A stretch of DNA of 44,894 nucleotides, taken from positions 1 to 44,894 of the forward strand of contig JAGLXK010000488.1 in the NCBI GenBank assembly GCA_023132955.1, written 5' to 3'. Under the pieces are notes generated by a model. It was not told the DNA's origin. It worked only from the letters and a program-made list of their open reading frames with translations, and searched no databases. The DNA is from Candidatus Heimdallarchaeota archaeon (lineage in GTDB: Archaea; Asgardarchaeota; Heimdallarchaeia; Heimdallarchaeales; Heimdallarchaeaceae). Below, piece by piece: positions 18,361 to 26,768 of this stretch (the stretch's first letter is position 1; every line of letters starts with the position of its first letter). Position numbers and translations under genes: made by a program.

Positions 18361-18663
18361 ATGACTATTGTGATAGTTATAGGAGAAAAGAATGAAGAAA
18401 TTGTATTAATCTGCTTAAACTGTGGAGCAGCCGCAAAGTTTGCATGTGAAGAATGTGGGAAACATTTATGTGGCAGGTGCATAAGTAGAGAAAAAAAAGA
18501 TCTGGTTTCAAAAATAGTGTTACCTGCGGGATTATGTAATGGTTGTTCTAAGAATCGTATTGATAGATTCTCTGCAGGAAAAATTAATACCTTGTCTGAA
18601 TCAGTTACAAAATATGCAGAACCCATTATTTCTGGACCGAAAACTAATAGAGACAATCAATGA
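18361..18663 (+). CDS. Small zinc-finger protein (B-box-like)
   Basis: The ATG at 18361 gives 100 residues with a cysteine-rich segment, CLNCGAAAKFACEECGKHLC followed by GRCIS and CNGC, spaced like a B-box-type or similar cross-brace zinc finger. The remainder is low in recognisable features. The open frame extends upstream to 18226, but that part lacks coding character. Function is unknown. It lies 71 bp before the FTR1 gene. Nothing definite is seen in the 219 bp between lipA and this ATG. Confidence 0.6.
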   Translation: MTIVIVIGEKNEEIVLICLNCGAAAKFACEECGKHLCGRCISREKKDLVSKIVLPAGLCNGCSKNRIDRFSAGKINTLSESVTKYAEPIISGPKTNRDNQ

Positions 18664-18734
18664 AAATTGTTTTGTAAAAATGTAACATTCATAAACTCCA
18701 TTTAGTGTTGTTAAATTGAACCAGAGGGGAATTT

Positions 18735-19619
18735 TTGTTTAGTTTAGCAAGTTTTCTGATTACATTGAGAGAGGCTATAGAAGCCACATTAATAGTTGGT
18801 ATTTTACTTGTTTATGTTACAAAAATAGGTGAAAGGAAATTAAAAAAACAAGTGTGGATAGGTACAATTGCAGGTATTGTCCTCTCAATTCTTACAGCTG
18901 TTATCTTTCAATTTGCTTTAGGTGGGTTTGAAAGTTATGAAGAAATCTTTGAAGGTTTTGCAATGATAATAGCTTCATTGTTGCTGACATGGATGATAAT
19001 ATGGATGCTAAAAACAGGAAAAGATGTTCAGAAGAAACTTGAAGAAAAGGTAGACATTTCAATAAAACAACAACAAAAATATGGTTTACTGACACTTGCG
19101 CTAATCTCTGTTCTAAGAGAAGGGGTAGAAACAGTTCTTTTTCTTGCTGGTATTGGGGCTACTGAAGATAGTCCTTGGATTGTTCTTTGGTCAGGATTAT
19201 TAGGAATCGTTGTCGCTTTAGTAATTGCTGTTCTGATTTTCTATTCTGGCAAAAAGATTAACTTACGATTGTTCTTTCTATTTACAAGCATTGTCTTAAT
19301 TATTGTTGCAGCAGGTATGTTTTCTCATGGAATTCACGAATTCCAAGAAATTGGTTGGTTTGGATCTGAAACGCATTGGTTACAAAAACATGCTTGGGAT
19401 ATGAGTGGAATTCTCAACGATAAGACAAATGAACTAGGAAAATTTCTTAGGGCTTTATTTGGTTATCAAGATAAACCAACATGGTTAGAAATAATTGCTT
19501 ATACTGGTTATTATCTAATTCTTAGTTTAATCATAATTGCTTCTTTCTTGCTTACAAAAAAGAGATCAAAAAATAATTGTAGATGTAACAAAGCTTTTAG
19601 AAGAGAAGAAAAAACTTAA
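18735..19619 (+). CDS. FTR1-family high-affinity iron permease
   Basis: A 294-residue membrane protein with seven probable membrane helices. It has two copies of the REXXE iron-coordination motif: REAIEATLIVGIL in helix 1 and REGVETVLFLAGIG in helix 4. This matches the FTR1/EfeU family, which imports iron, usually with a ferroxidase partner. No partner gene is present. The start appears to be a TTG at 18735 with GAGGGGA a few bases upstream. The C-terminus is a short basic cytoplasmic tail with two cysteines. Confidence 0.9.
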   Translation: MFSLASFLITLREAIEATLIVGILLVYVTKIGERKLKKQVWIGTIAGIVLSILTAVIFQFALGGFESYEEIFEGFAMIIASLLLTWMIIWMLKTGKDVQKKLEEKVDISIKQQQKYGLLTLALISVLREGVETVLFLAGIGATEDSPWIVLWSGLLGIVVALVIAVLIFYSGKKINLRLFFLFTSIVLIIVAAGMFSHGIHEFQEIGWFGSETHWLQKHAWDMSGILNDKTNELGKFLRALFGYQDKPTWLEIIAYTGYYLILSLIIIASFLLTKKRSKNNCRCNKAFRREEKT

Positions 19620-19651
19620 AAAAAAGAGAATGAGAGAGTATAAGTAGAAAA

Positions 19652-19781
19652 GGGGCACTAGCTCAGCTCGGTTAGAAGTCAAATGGCTGCGTGCCATTAA
19701 CTAAAAGGCGACTGGCTCATAATTTTGGGCCAAAACTGAGAGACCAGTTGGTCGGTGGTTCAAATCCGCCGTGCCCCACCA
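19652..19781 (+). tRNA. tRNA with anticodon CAT (elongator Met or Ile2), two introns
   Basis: Exon 1 is 19652-19676, exon 2 is 19708-19721 and exon 3 is 19743-19781. After removal of the introns the tRNA has acceptor GGGGCAC/GTGCCCC, D-stem GCTC/GAGC, anticodon arm ACTGG-CTCATAA-CCAGT and T-arm GGTGG-TTCAAAT-CCGCC, with CCA encoded. Intron 19722-19742 (21 nt) sits at the canonical position 37/38 and folds as a bulge-helix-bulge (CTCA/TGAG helix with 3-nt bulges TAA and AGA). Intron 19677-19707 (31 nt) splits the 3' strand of the D-stem. It has a hairpin AATGGC/GCCATT and a TTAG/CTAA helix. The 3' part of this gene is repeated at 22879-22933. Confidence 0.9.
19727..19781 (+). repeat. Left copy of 55-bp direct repeat (tRNA 3' part), putative att site
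   Basis: This segment, from inside the anticodon-loop intron to the CCA end, matches 22879-22933 at 51 of 55 positions in the same orientation. It is the copy that belongs to the complete tRNA. Confidence 0.85.
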
Positions 19782-19787
19782 ACTTCT

Positions 19788-22748
19788 TTAAACACACACT
19801 TTTTCCATCCAATCTACTGAATTTTTCCACGAATAACTTGTTTTTGAATCTAAATTATCTTTACCTTTGCTAAAAACAAGTGGTGCTATCCCCGACTCTA
19901 AAATCTTCAAAATCTTAAGAAATAAAGGATTGTAGTTACAAAACAAAGTTAACTCTGCCTTAATATCACGTATGCTCTCTTTACTAGAATTCTTAAACCT
20001 TATATTGGCAAATGCTGGTAGCACCTCTATCTTTCTGTCAAAAACTTTGCCAGAGTTTTTATTCACTATATAGTGGATTAACCATTTTTGACCTTCAATT
20101 TTTTTTATAGACTTGAATGTTATATTCCATCCAGATTTTATGAAATAGCTATTTAAAATCATATCCTCTGTTAATAGGAAGAGATTCTTCTTCAGATAAT
20201 CCAACAGTGAATTACTAAATTCTTTCCAAACCTCATTATATTCAAAGAACAAGTAGATGAATAATTTCATCATGATTTCTCTGTTTTCACCTCTTAATAG
20301 GTTAAAAGAAATAGCAGGTTTGGAATACAATGTCTCAATTGCATCGTTAATTTCATCAACATGGCTTAACATCTCTCTTATTCTTTCTATATACATCTCT
20401 CTTGCCTTCACCCCTTTTTTTCCCGCACGTATTCCATCGACTCTGCAGAATCTAAATTTCAATTCAGAATGCCTTGTTGACGATTTTCCTGACTTTATTG
20501 CTATAGGGAATGTAGATAGAACATTTCGATCTAAGAATCTATTTATGCTAAAAATCTCATTGAAGTCAATCTTGATATTTAAATATGGATTTTCCATTGA
20601 AGAAAGATTTTTATCATCGCCAAATGTTCTTACTGGATTACTTTTCTCATCCAGAAATATTAGCGACCTAACTAAATCTCCTTGTTCAAACAGGTTCTTA
20701 CGAAGTTTTAACCTTGTGTTCCCTTTTAGCAAATACAAAATGCTGAATATAAGGGAGTGTTCAGGATCAGTCTTTACTTTTTGTTCGAAATCTTCTTCCG
20801 AAAAATCTTTAGAAGTCATTTCTTTAAGGAAATCTAATACTTCTTTATCATTATAAGAAAATAGTTTTTTGAACGCTAGTTCCTTGGTTTCACTTAATTT
20901 TATAGGATTGTTTCGACTTATTTCCTTTAGTTTGCCATAAAGAGGTAGTTTCCAAACGTAATTCGTTGTATATGGAATTGCTGAATACATCTTTTGGTTT
21001 TTCTCAAGCCATAGTTTAACATTTGAAATATCTTCTGAAGCAATTTCACTACATACAAACGTTTTACCATCTTTGAGCATCTCAAATGATGTAAAGTTTT
21101 TGCTATCTATAAGATACTGATAGATTTCGTGAAGGATCTTATTATATGCAAACAGGAGAGATTCAATGTATTTAGGAGAAGCTACAGTCTCTTCAATTTT
21201 ACAATTTCTACTTATTGAGATAGACTTGAAAATAGAGTTCAGTTGATAGTATAATTCTGAATTAAAAACTGAATGAGTTTTTTGTATTTTCTTAAGTAAT
21301 TTCTGTGAATACCCTTCAATTGATACAATATAATCTCCTTTTTCATTTTTTATAGGTTTGAAAGAAAATATTTCACCAATAATACAAAGGGGTTGTTCTT
21401 TTCTATTTATGATATCTAGATGATTGATTACTTTCGATTCGTCACTTAGTGTATAACCATTCTGCATCAAGGCTATCAAACGATGGTTGTCTTTTGCAGA
21501 TTTAATTAATTTCCTTGTCAATTGTTTTGCATTCGGAATCTTATTTCTCTCCAAACCAAAAATTAGGTCATGTTGATATTTCGTTGATTTCATTTTTTGC
21601 AGAAAATTGTTACCCTGTGCATCATAGTAATAGGTATATCGTTTAAACAAAGAATTAGAAAAGTCAATGCTTTGAAGTACTGTAAACCCTATTTTCTGAA
21701 GAATATCTTGAAACTTATTGTTAGTACGTTTTTGAGCTAGATTAAAAACTGATTTATGTAGAGGATCACCTATATTTTTGAAGTTTTTACATATAGAATA
21801 ACTGCCACCACATTTTTGTTCTGAAAACCATAATTCGAATTTATTGCGATTAAGTAAAGTAAAATAAGAATCAAAACCTAAAGATACGCTGGATTTGAAC
21901 CTAGAGAAATCCGAATGAACAATTACTTTTTGACTATCCTTTGAAATGTGTTGTTTTCCTCTAAACTCATCTCGATCATGATTTATTTTTATCCAAACAT
22001 TCTGGAAGAACTCATGCATAGATCCATAATCAAAACCTAACACTTTCTTATCAAAATCAGACATGCAAGCCAAGTAGATGGTAAATATTCTAGCTTCTTC
22101 ATGAGTTAAATCATGCTTCTTCCTAATATTTTCAGTTATATCCGAACCATGTTTGTTGAAAAATTCCCTTGTAATTTTTCGTTTATGATCTTCATCATAT
22201 CCTTTTCCAAAAAGAACATTTCTTGTATAAGAATCATAGATTTCCTTAGAAAATTTCAAACTTTCTTTGAACAAATACTCCCCAAAAAGAATTCCTTTTT
22301 TGTTTTCAATTATTGGTCTCAGATTTTTTATGTGTTCCTTCCAACTCTTTAGGCTACTGTTATCATTTATAATATCACTAATTGACCTCATTTTAGGAAA
22401 GAACAATGAATTTACAAGCTTCACAAAGGATTTGTCATTATCTGGTAAAGTGTTGTATTTGCTTTCTGTTAAGTTTTCTAAAGCTCCCCAGGAGAGGTTA
22501 TCATCAAATTCAATACAGACAATTTGTATTTCATTTGAGTTGATAGTTTCAAGGCCTGAATTCTCTTCTGTTCCTTCGACTAATTTTGCTTTATTGTGTT
22601 TCTGGAGCTTTTCTATATTCTTTTTTGTTTTTTTGATAAATTGGAGAACTTCTTGTACTTCTCTTTTCATTTCTTCGATTTCTTTTATTCTGGTATGTTT
22701 ATCCGCAGTATTCTGTGTATTTACCTTGAGATTAATTTCAATCACCAC
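19788..22748 (-). CDS. Orphan 986-residue protein carried by the tRNA-linked element
   Basis: I do not recognise this protein. It starts at a GTG, with a GAGGAAA stretch some 15 bases upstream and a TATA-like sequence near 22826-22834. Residues about 20-60 are a charged helix likely to coil (EIEEMKREVQEVLQFIKKTK). The rest is a soluble mixture of helices and strands rich in K, N, S and F, with no signal peptide, membrane helix, zinc motif or P-loop. Segments with clustered conserved-looking residues are VIVHSDFSRFKSSVS near residue 275 and RHSELKFRFCRVDGIRAGKK near 756. Codon use is more AT-rich than the flanking genes. It ends 7 bp from the tRNA CCA, so it fills the element almost completely. 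Confidence 0.7.
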   Translation of the reverse strand: MVIEINLKVNTQNTADKHTRIKEIEEMKREVQEVLQFIKKTKKNIEKLQKHNKAKLVEGTEENSGLETINSNEIQIVCIEFDDNLSWGALENLTESKYNTLPDNDKSFVKLVNSLFFPKMRSISDIINDNSSLKSWKEHIKNLRPIIENKKGILFGEYLFKESLKFSKEIYDSYTRNVLFGKGYDEDHKRKITREFFNKHGSDITENIRKKHDLTHEEARIFTIYLACMSDFDKKVLGFDYGSMHEFFQNVWIKINHDRDEFRGKQHISKDSQKVIVHSDFSRFKSSVSLGFDSYFTLLNRNKFELWFSEQKCGGSYSICKNFKNIGDPLHKSVFNLAQKRTNNKFQDILQKIGFTVLQSIDFSNSLFKRYTYYYDAQGNNFLQKMKSTKYQHDLIFGLERNKIPNAKQLTRKLIKSAKDNHRLIALMQNGYTLSDESKVINHLDIINRKEQPLCIIGEIFSFKPIKNEKGDYIVSIEGYSQKLLKKIQKTHSVFNSELYYQLNSIFKSISISRNCKIEETVASPKYIESLLFAYNKILHEIYQYLIDSKNFTSFEMLKDGKTFVCSEIASEDISNVKLWLEKNQKMYSAIPYTTNYVWKLPLYGKLKEISRNNPIKLSETKELAFKKLFSYNDKEVLDFLKEMTSKDFSEEDFEQKVKTDPEHSLIFSILYLLKGNTRLKLRKNLFEQGDLVRSLIFLDEKSNPVRTFGDDKNLSSMENPYLNIKIDFNEIFSINRFLDRNVLSTFPIAIKSGKSSTRHSELKFRFCRVDGIRAGKKGVKAREMYIERIREMLSHVDEINDAIETLYSKPAISFNLLRGENREIMMKLFIYLFFEYNEVWKEFSNSLLDYLKKNLFLLTEDMILNSYFIKSGWNITFKSIKKIEGQKWLIHYIVNKNSGKVFDRKIEVLPAFANIRFKNSSKESIRDIKAELTLFCNYNPLFLKILKILESGIAPLVFSKGKDNLDSKTSYSWKNSVDWMEKVCV

Positions 22749-22878
22749 GAAGAAACTTGATTTCCTCTAAGTTGTAAAAATGAAAAGTTTCAGATTCATT
22801 TAACATTAAATGATTAAAATGATATAAAAACGTGGTAAAAATTAAACTATTTTGTAATTAAGCTTGTAGAGTTATTAT

Positions 22879-22933
22879 GAGCCAAAACTGAGAAACCAGA
22901 TGGTCGGTGGTTCGAATCCGCCGTGCCCCACCA
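22879..22933 (+). repeat. Right copy of 55-bp direct repeat: detached tRNA 3' part
   Basis: It contains the 3' part of the tRNA intron, the 3' anticodon strand (CCAGA instead of CCAGT), the variable loop, the T-arm (TTCGAAT loop), the acceptor 3' strand GTGCCCC and ACCA. No 5' half lies upstream, so it cannot make a tRNA by itself. It marks the distal end of the element. Confidence 0.85.
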
Positions 22934-22993
22934 TTTTTGTCAAATACTAAAGGTTAAAACTCTTTTTTGTAAAAATAGCTATTAAGTGATTTT

Positions 22994-23509
22994 ATGAGTA
23001 AGGTATTAGTTTCTTATCAAACATTATATGGGGCAACAAGAGAAGCTGCTTCTGTAATTGCAGATACTCTTGAGAAGGATTACGGATTTCAAGTTGATCT
23101 ATATCAGTTAGAAGAAAATAAAATTACTCCCGATTCTTCTGATTACGAAAGCATAATTATTGGAAGTTGCATTTTCCATGGAAAGTGGGGAAAAAGTGCT
23201 GAAGAATTTCTGAGAAATGATTTTACTAACAAGAATGTTGCTGTTTTCGTTTGTGCAGGTTTCGCTGGAGAAGAAAGACTTCACAATCAAGCACATCGAG
23301 TTTTCCTTGAAGAGGTCTTAGAGAAGTATCCACGGTTAAAACCAGTTTCAATGAAAGCCTTTGGTGGAAGAGTGCCAAGAGCAAAAATTCCTCATATTTG
23401 GTATCTGCAAACAACGAAAAAGATGCCAAGTTTTGGTTATGATACTAGAAATTTGGAAAAAGTCAAGGAATGGGCTCATGAACTAGGAAGCTTATTTCGC
23501 AAAACCTAG
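22994..23509 (+). CDS. Flavodoxin-domain protein (HemG / menaquinone-dependent protoporphyrinogen oxidase-like)
   Basis: The 171-residue protein starts MSKVLVSYQTLYGATREAAS, a flavodoxin FMN phosphate loop (S/T-x-T-G-x-T type, here YQTLYGAT). SIIIGSCIFHGKWG and VFVCAGFAGEERLHNQ form the other two flavin-binding loops. Length fits Flavodoxin_5 / HemG-like proteins. The electron partner is unknown. It lies just outside the tRNA-linked element and 97 bp before the R15P isomerase gene. Confidence 0.85.
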   Translation: MSKVLVSYQTLYGATREAASVIADTLEKDYGFQVDLYQLEENKITPDSSDYESIIIGSCIFHGKWGKSAEEFLRNDFTNKNVAVFVCAGFAGEERLHNQAHRVFLEEVLEKYPRLKPVSMKAFGGRVPRAKIPHIWYLQTTKKMPSFGYDTRNLEKVKEWAHELGSLFRKT

Positions 23510-23575
23510 TAGAAAATTTGTTCAAACCGCAAGTCTTTATAAACGGGTTTTATATTGATGTTATTATCTTTAAGA

Positions 23576-23586
23576 TATATATAAAA
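23576..23586 (+). promoter_or_regulatory. TATA box of the R15P isomerase gene
   Basis: TATATATAAAA lies about 26 bp upstream of the TTG start at 23607. A GGTGA ribosome binding site also lies between them. Confidence 0.45.
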
Positions 23587-23606
23587 TACCTAATAGGTGA
23601 ATTACA

Positions 23607-24542
23607 TTGGATTCAGCATTTCAACAAGTTGTTGAAGATATACGAACCTTGAGAATTCAAGGAGCTACAAATATCGCAATTGAGGGGGTAAAAGCCTTTG
23701 CTTCATTAGCTACTCGTCTTGAAGTTTCCTCATTAGATAATCTCTTTGAAGAACTGGAAAAAGCTAGATACATTTTAGCTACAGCTAGAGCTACTGAACC
23801 TGCTCTTCGAAACGGTTTGAGATATGTTATTTATAATCTGCATGAAAAAGCAAATTCTGTTCAAGAAGCCAAAGAAATTGCTAACTCATTTACTCAAGAG
23901 TATGTTAACCTACTCAAAGAATCGAAAAGGAAGGTTATTTCCTATGGTGCCCATAGAATTAAACCAGGAAGTACTATTATGACCCATTGTCATTCTTCTT
24001 TATCTACTGGGGTCATTCTAGAAGCACATAATCAAGGCAAAGACATACGAGTTTTCTGTACTGAAACTCGCCCCTTATATCAAGGACGAATTACTGCCAA
24101 AGAATTAGTTGAAGCAGGGATTACAACTACTCAAGTTGTTGATAGTGCAATGAGATGGGTATTGAATAGGCATGATGTTGACATCATAATTACGGGAGCA
24201 GATGCAATTACAAGTCAAGGTACAGTCATTAATAAAATTGGAACACGGTTATTAGCTCTTGCTGCTAAAGAAATGGATATACCATTTTATACAGCGATTA
24301 ATCTCCTAAAGTATGATCCTGAAACGAGTATTGGCAAACTATCAGAAATAGAAATGAGAGCAGGAACAGAAATTTGGGAAAATCCTCCAGAAGGATTGAA
24401 TTTTCTAAATCCTGCGTTCGAAACTGTGTCCTCTGATTTGATTGATGGTATAATAACAGAATCAGGTGTTTTTTCACCTTCAATAGTTTATATGATAATT
24501 AAGGAGAAGTATCCCTTTATGATAATTAGTGAGGATACATAG
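23607..24542 (+). CDS. Ribose-1,5-bisphosphate isomerase (e2b2)
   Basis: The 311-residue protein belongs to the eIF2B-alpha-like isomerase family: TIMTHCHSSLSTGVILEA, VFCTETRPLYQGR, ADAITSQGTVINKIGT, and a C-terminal ENPPEGLNFLNPAFETV. This archaeal branch converts ribose 1,5-bisphosphate to ribulose 1,5-bisphosphate in the AMP pathway, feeding RuBisCO. It starts at TTG after AGGTGA. Only 29 bp after its stop is a copy of the first codons of the RuBisCO gene, so an isomerase-RuBisCO operon was probably the original state. The third enzyme, AMP phosphorylase, is not in the window. Confidence 0.9.
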   Translation: MDSAFQQVVEDIRTLRIQGATNIAIEGVKAFASLATRLEVSSLDNLFEELEKARYILATARATEPALRNGLRYVIYNLHEKANSVQEAKEIANSFTQEYVNLLKESKRKVISYGAHRIKPGSTIMTHCHSSLSTGVILEAHNQGKDIRVFCTETRPLYQGRITAKELVEAGITTTQVVDSAMRWVLNRHDVDIIITGADAITSQGTVINKIGTRLLALAAKEMDIPFYTAINLLKYDPETSIGKLSEIEMRAGTEIWENPPEGLNFLNPAFETVSSDLIDGIITESGVFSPSIVYMIIKEKYPFMIISEDT

Positions 24543-24569
24543 AACATTTATGATTAATTTTGGTGACAA

Positions 24570-24615
24570 ATATGAAAGATAAATATAAAGAATTACTAGT
24601 TGCTCGTTATTATGT
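24570..24615 (+). repeat. Left copy of a 46-bp perfect direct repeat (RuBisCO 5' end)
   Basis: Identical to 29422-29467 at all 46 positions. It begins two bases before the ATG and ends within codon 15. No similarity is seen upstream of the repeat. Confidence 0.9.
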
Positions 24616-24658
24616 GGAACATGTAAAAAGTGTTGATGTAGCCGCAGAGGAGAACTGA
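24570..24658 (+). pseudogene. Truncated 5' copy of the RuBisCO large-subunit gene
   Basis: The ATG at 24572 opens a 28-codon frame, MKDKYKELLVARYYVEHVKS followed by eight residues and TGA. The first 20 residues equal those of the intact RuBisCO at 29424, and the next eight (VDVAAEEN against VEQAGEDI) are still alignable. Bases 24570-24615 are identical to 29422-29467; beyond that, third positions and then whole codons differ sharply. It is a leftover or element-borne 5' fragment. Confidence 0.85.
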
Positions 24659-24677
24659 AAAAACTACTTCAATGATA

Positions 24678-25898
24678 CTATCTAAATGACACTTTATAAT
24701 ATTTCCTAATTTCTTCTTCTGTAGCTATAGTTATAGCTGGATAAACTCTTGCTTTTAATTTCTTAGCCTTTTCAATAATTTGTTGTCCCTGATTCTTATC
24801 TTTACTTTGTAAAAATTCCTTACCAATAATACTGAGAATATACCAATCTGTAAAATTCTCATTCTGCAAAATCTTTTCATAGTATTTAATTCTTTTTTCT
24901 GTATCTTCTTCTGTAACTTTTTCTATCTCAAACCATCTACCATAATGATAGAGAGCATAAGGATTGTTGGGTTCTAGAGAAACAGCTTTTTCAAGACATT
25001 TTGTCCCTTCTTTATGTTTACATTTTCTGAAAAGAGCATGACCTAGTTTTATTGTTTCCTCTACACGATTAGGAAAACTATGAAAGTTTTCACATGCTTC
25101 ATCAAAAGCAATTCTAACCTCTTCAATAGAACCAATTATTTCTTTCATTCGCAAATTTATTGTCCATAAAAAGAGGTTGTCGAAGACCGTATAGCGAGGA
25201 TCATGGTGAATGTAAGGAAGATAGTATTCTTCTTTGTCATAATAAACTCTATGAAGATCCGTTCCATCTGATAGTAAGAAATATAGTATTTTCCCCAAAG
25301 AGTAAATATCCAACTTACAGGAAACTTCATCAAGCCTACCAAGTTCTGTATCTGGATGCGAATAGATTTTTGAGCCTACCCTTTCATTGGTAGTAGTAAA
25401 ACGTGCAGTTTCATCCTTAATAAAAACTATTCCAAAATCTGCAATTTTGGGGATTCCTTCTTTCATGAGGGTATTTGTTGGTTTAAGGTCTCTATGAATT
25501 ATCGGTGAATTATTATTATGTAGTGATTCTACACCATCCAATATTTGATGAAAGAGATTAATTTTTTCATCAAAAGATAGCTTGTTTTGACTTAGATATT
25601 TTGATAGATTTGTATCAGCTTTTTCCATAACAAAATAATAAATCTCGTCCGTACATTTTCCCTTATCTACATATTGAATAAAATTTTTATGAGGTTTTAA
25701 ATCTAAAAGATATTCTTCCTTTTCAAATCTTTTTTTTACTTTTTCTTTATCTTTTCTTCTTTTATACTTTCTCAAATCAACTATTTTGATCGCATACTCT
25801 TTATCATCTAAAACTTTTCTTGCAGAATAAACTACTCCTTGTCCTCCACTACCAAGATAGTCCTCGTTGCTATATTCCCACCCTTTACAATTATACAT
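24678..25898 (-). CDS. Hanks-type serine/threonine protein kinase with C-terminal TPR region
   Basis: The 406-residue protein has a complete kinase core. The glycine loop GSGGQGVVY is at residues 16-24, lysine 38 lies in AIKIVD, the catalytic loop HRDLKPTN is near residue 135, and DFG is near 154. Then GSKIYSHPD and LDIYSLGKILYFLL form the activation segment and helix F. Residues about 270-400 form TPR-like helices (LGHALFRKCKHKEGTKCLEKA, NNPYALYHYGRWFEIEK). No membrane helix is present, so it is cytoplasmic. Kinases of this eukaryote-like type are scattered in archaea and frequently mobile. It lies inside the RuBisCO island. Confidence 0.9.
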   Translation of the reverse strand: MYNCKGWEYSNEDYLGSGGQGVVYSARKVLDDKEYAIKIVDLRKYKRRKDKEKVKKRFEKEEYLLDLKPHKNFIQYVDKGKCTDEIYYFVMEKADTNLSKYLSQNKLSFDEKINLFHQILDGVESLHNNNSPIIHRDLKPTNTLMKEGIPKIADFGIVFIKDETARFTTTNERVGSKIYSHPDTELGRLDEVSCKLDIYSLGKILYFLLSDGTDLHRVYYDKEEYYLPYIHHDPRYTVFDNLFLWTINLRMKEIIGSIEEVRIAFDEACENFHSFPNRVEETIKLGHALFRKCKHKEGTKCLEKAVSLEPNNPYALYHYGRWFEIEKVTEEDTEKRIKYYEKILQNENFTDWYILSIIGKEFLQSKDKNQGQQIIEKAKKLKARVYPAITIATEEEIRKYYKVSFR

Positions 25899-26165
25899 AT
25901 AATGAACGAATAGTATATTATTAAAAATTATACTATTATTTCAAAACTTGCTTGATATCTAACTATCAGCATTATACATTTGTGATTTGACCAAACCACT
26001 AAAACTTAGAGGAAAAAGGAAGAAATGAATAGATTATTACAATGTAATTGAGAATTTGAAGAGTTATTAAAGGTAAGATGATAACTTGATGTTTTTGATT
26101 TTTTTGCAAAGCCATCGTTACACAATTAGAAGATTAAGCACACACGGAATAAAAGTTTACTATTA
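25899..26165. other. Non-coding stretch between kinase and subtilase remnant
   Basis: These 267 AT-rich bases separate divergent genes. A TATA-like ATAATATACT near 25912-25922 could serve the kinase on the minus strand. No ORF, tRNA or repeat is seen; the missing 5' part of the subtilase gene is not recognisable here. Confidence 0.4.
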
Positions 26166-26693
26166 GTGATACTATGCATTCCGAAACAACAGAACTGTGA
26201 CATTGCACAATTCAATCTTTCTGAAATAGAAGTGATAGTTCAAATAACAGAGACATATATTGGTGAACCTATTATTACACGGATATTTGTATCAATATCA
26301 TACCTTGTTTCTAAAAAGACCTTTGCTAGGAATTCTATTTCTTGTTCTACTAATTGCTTGCTCGTTGAGATATATTGGCTTGCACCCGGAAATGGAGTAC
26401 CTGTTTTAACACAACCTTATAGAGATATTATCCTTGGCGTTTACAGAGGAACTTGGGTATATATGGCAGGAACTAGCATTAGTACACCCTACTTAGCGGG
26501 TATAATTGCATTAATTATAACTGGATACCATAATGGGTTAGGTTCTTATACAGATCCTACTGTGCAAAAGGTAATAGATATCCTTCAATATGCAAGTTCA
26601 AGAAGTACTTTTGACCAAGAAATGGGATATGGATACGTTGATGCTTACTTAGCTTATGGGAGAGCATATACGGAGGGGAGATTAGCAACCTAA
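26166..26693 (+). pseudogene. Remnant of a subtilisin-like (S8) serine protease gene
   Basis: Only the last third looks like a subtilase: LAPGNGVPVL, then GTSISTPYLAGIIALI, which holds the active-site serine, and a final YGYVDAYLAYGRA segment like the end of S8 domains. The aspartate and histidine of the triad are absent. The first 60 residues read poorly and contain a cysteine cluster not typical of the family, and no convincing start codon or ribosome binding site precedes them. The gene is therefore 5'-truncated, with a possible frameshift before residue 75. Confidence 0.75.
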
Positions 26694-26768
26694 ATGGTTT
26701 TATGTGTTATTGTACTAGTATAATTAAAAATCAGTTGTTAGAATTAGAGAGTAAGGAGGAAGGATAAT

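Larger units (their letters stand above)
19782..22933. mobile_element. Putative 3.15 kb element integrated at a tRNA gene
   Basis: The stretch lies between an intact tRNA(CAT) gene and a detached copy of that tRNA's 3' 55 bases, the layout left when an archaeal element integrates at a tRNA 3' end and restores the gene. It contains one large gene (19788-22748, minus strand) and a 130-bp AT-rich spacer. No tyrosine recombinase of known type can be recognised, so either the large protein drives integration or the integrase is supplied elsewhere or lost. Boundaries are inferred from the repeats. Confidence 0.6.

Noticed and set aside
20430-20500. A tyrosine-recombinase box-I look-alike (STRHSELKFRF) in the same protein
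   Set aside because: No H-x-x-R box or catalytic tyrosine at the expected distance downstream could be found.
20600-21930. Polymerase-like motifs in the 986-residue protein (SDFSRF near residue 275 and FGDDKN near 709), suggesting an RNA-dependent polymerase
   Set aside because: The two motifs are more than 400 residues apart, far beyond palm-domain spacing, and no other palm motifs lie between them.
22060-22140. An R-x6-H motif (RKKHDLTH) suggesting a HEPN ribonuclease
   Set aside because: Such short patterns are common by chance in a 986-residue K- and H-rich protein, and no second supporting feature is visible.
20257-22770. Several plus-strand frames over the 986-residue gene
   Set aside because: They are shadows with serine/phenylalanine-rich antisense composition and no ribosome binding sites.
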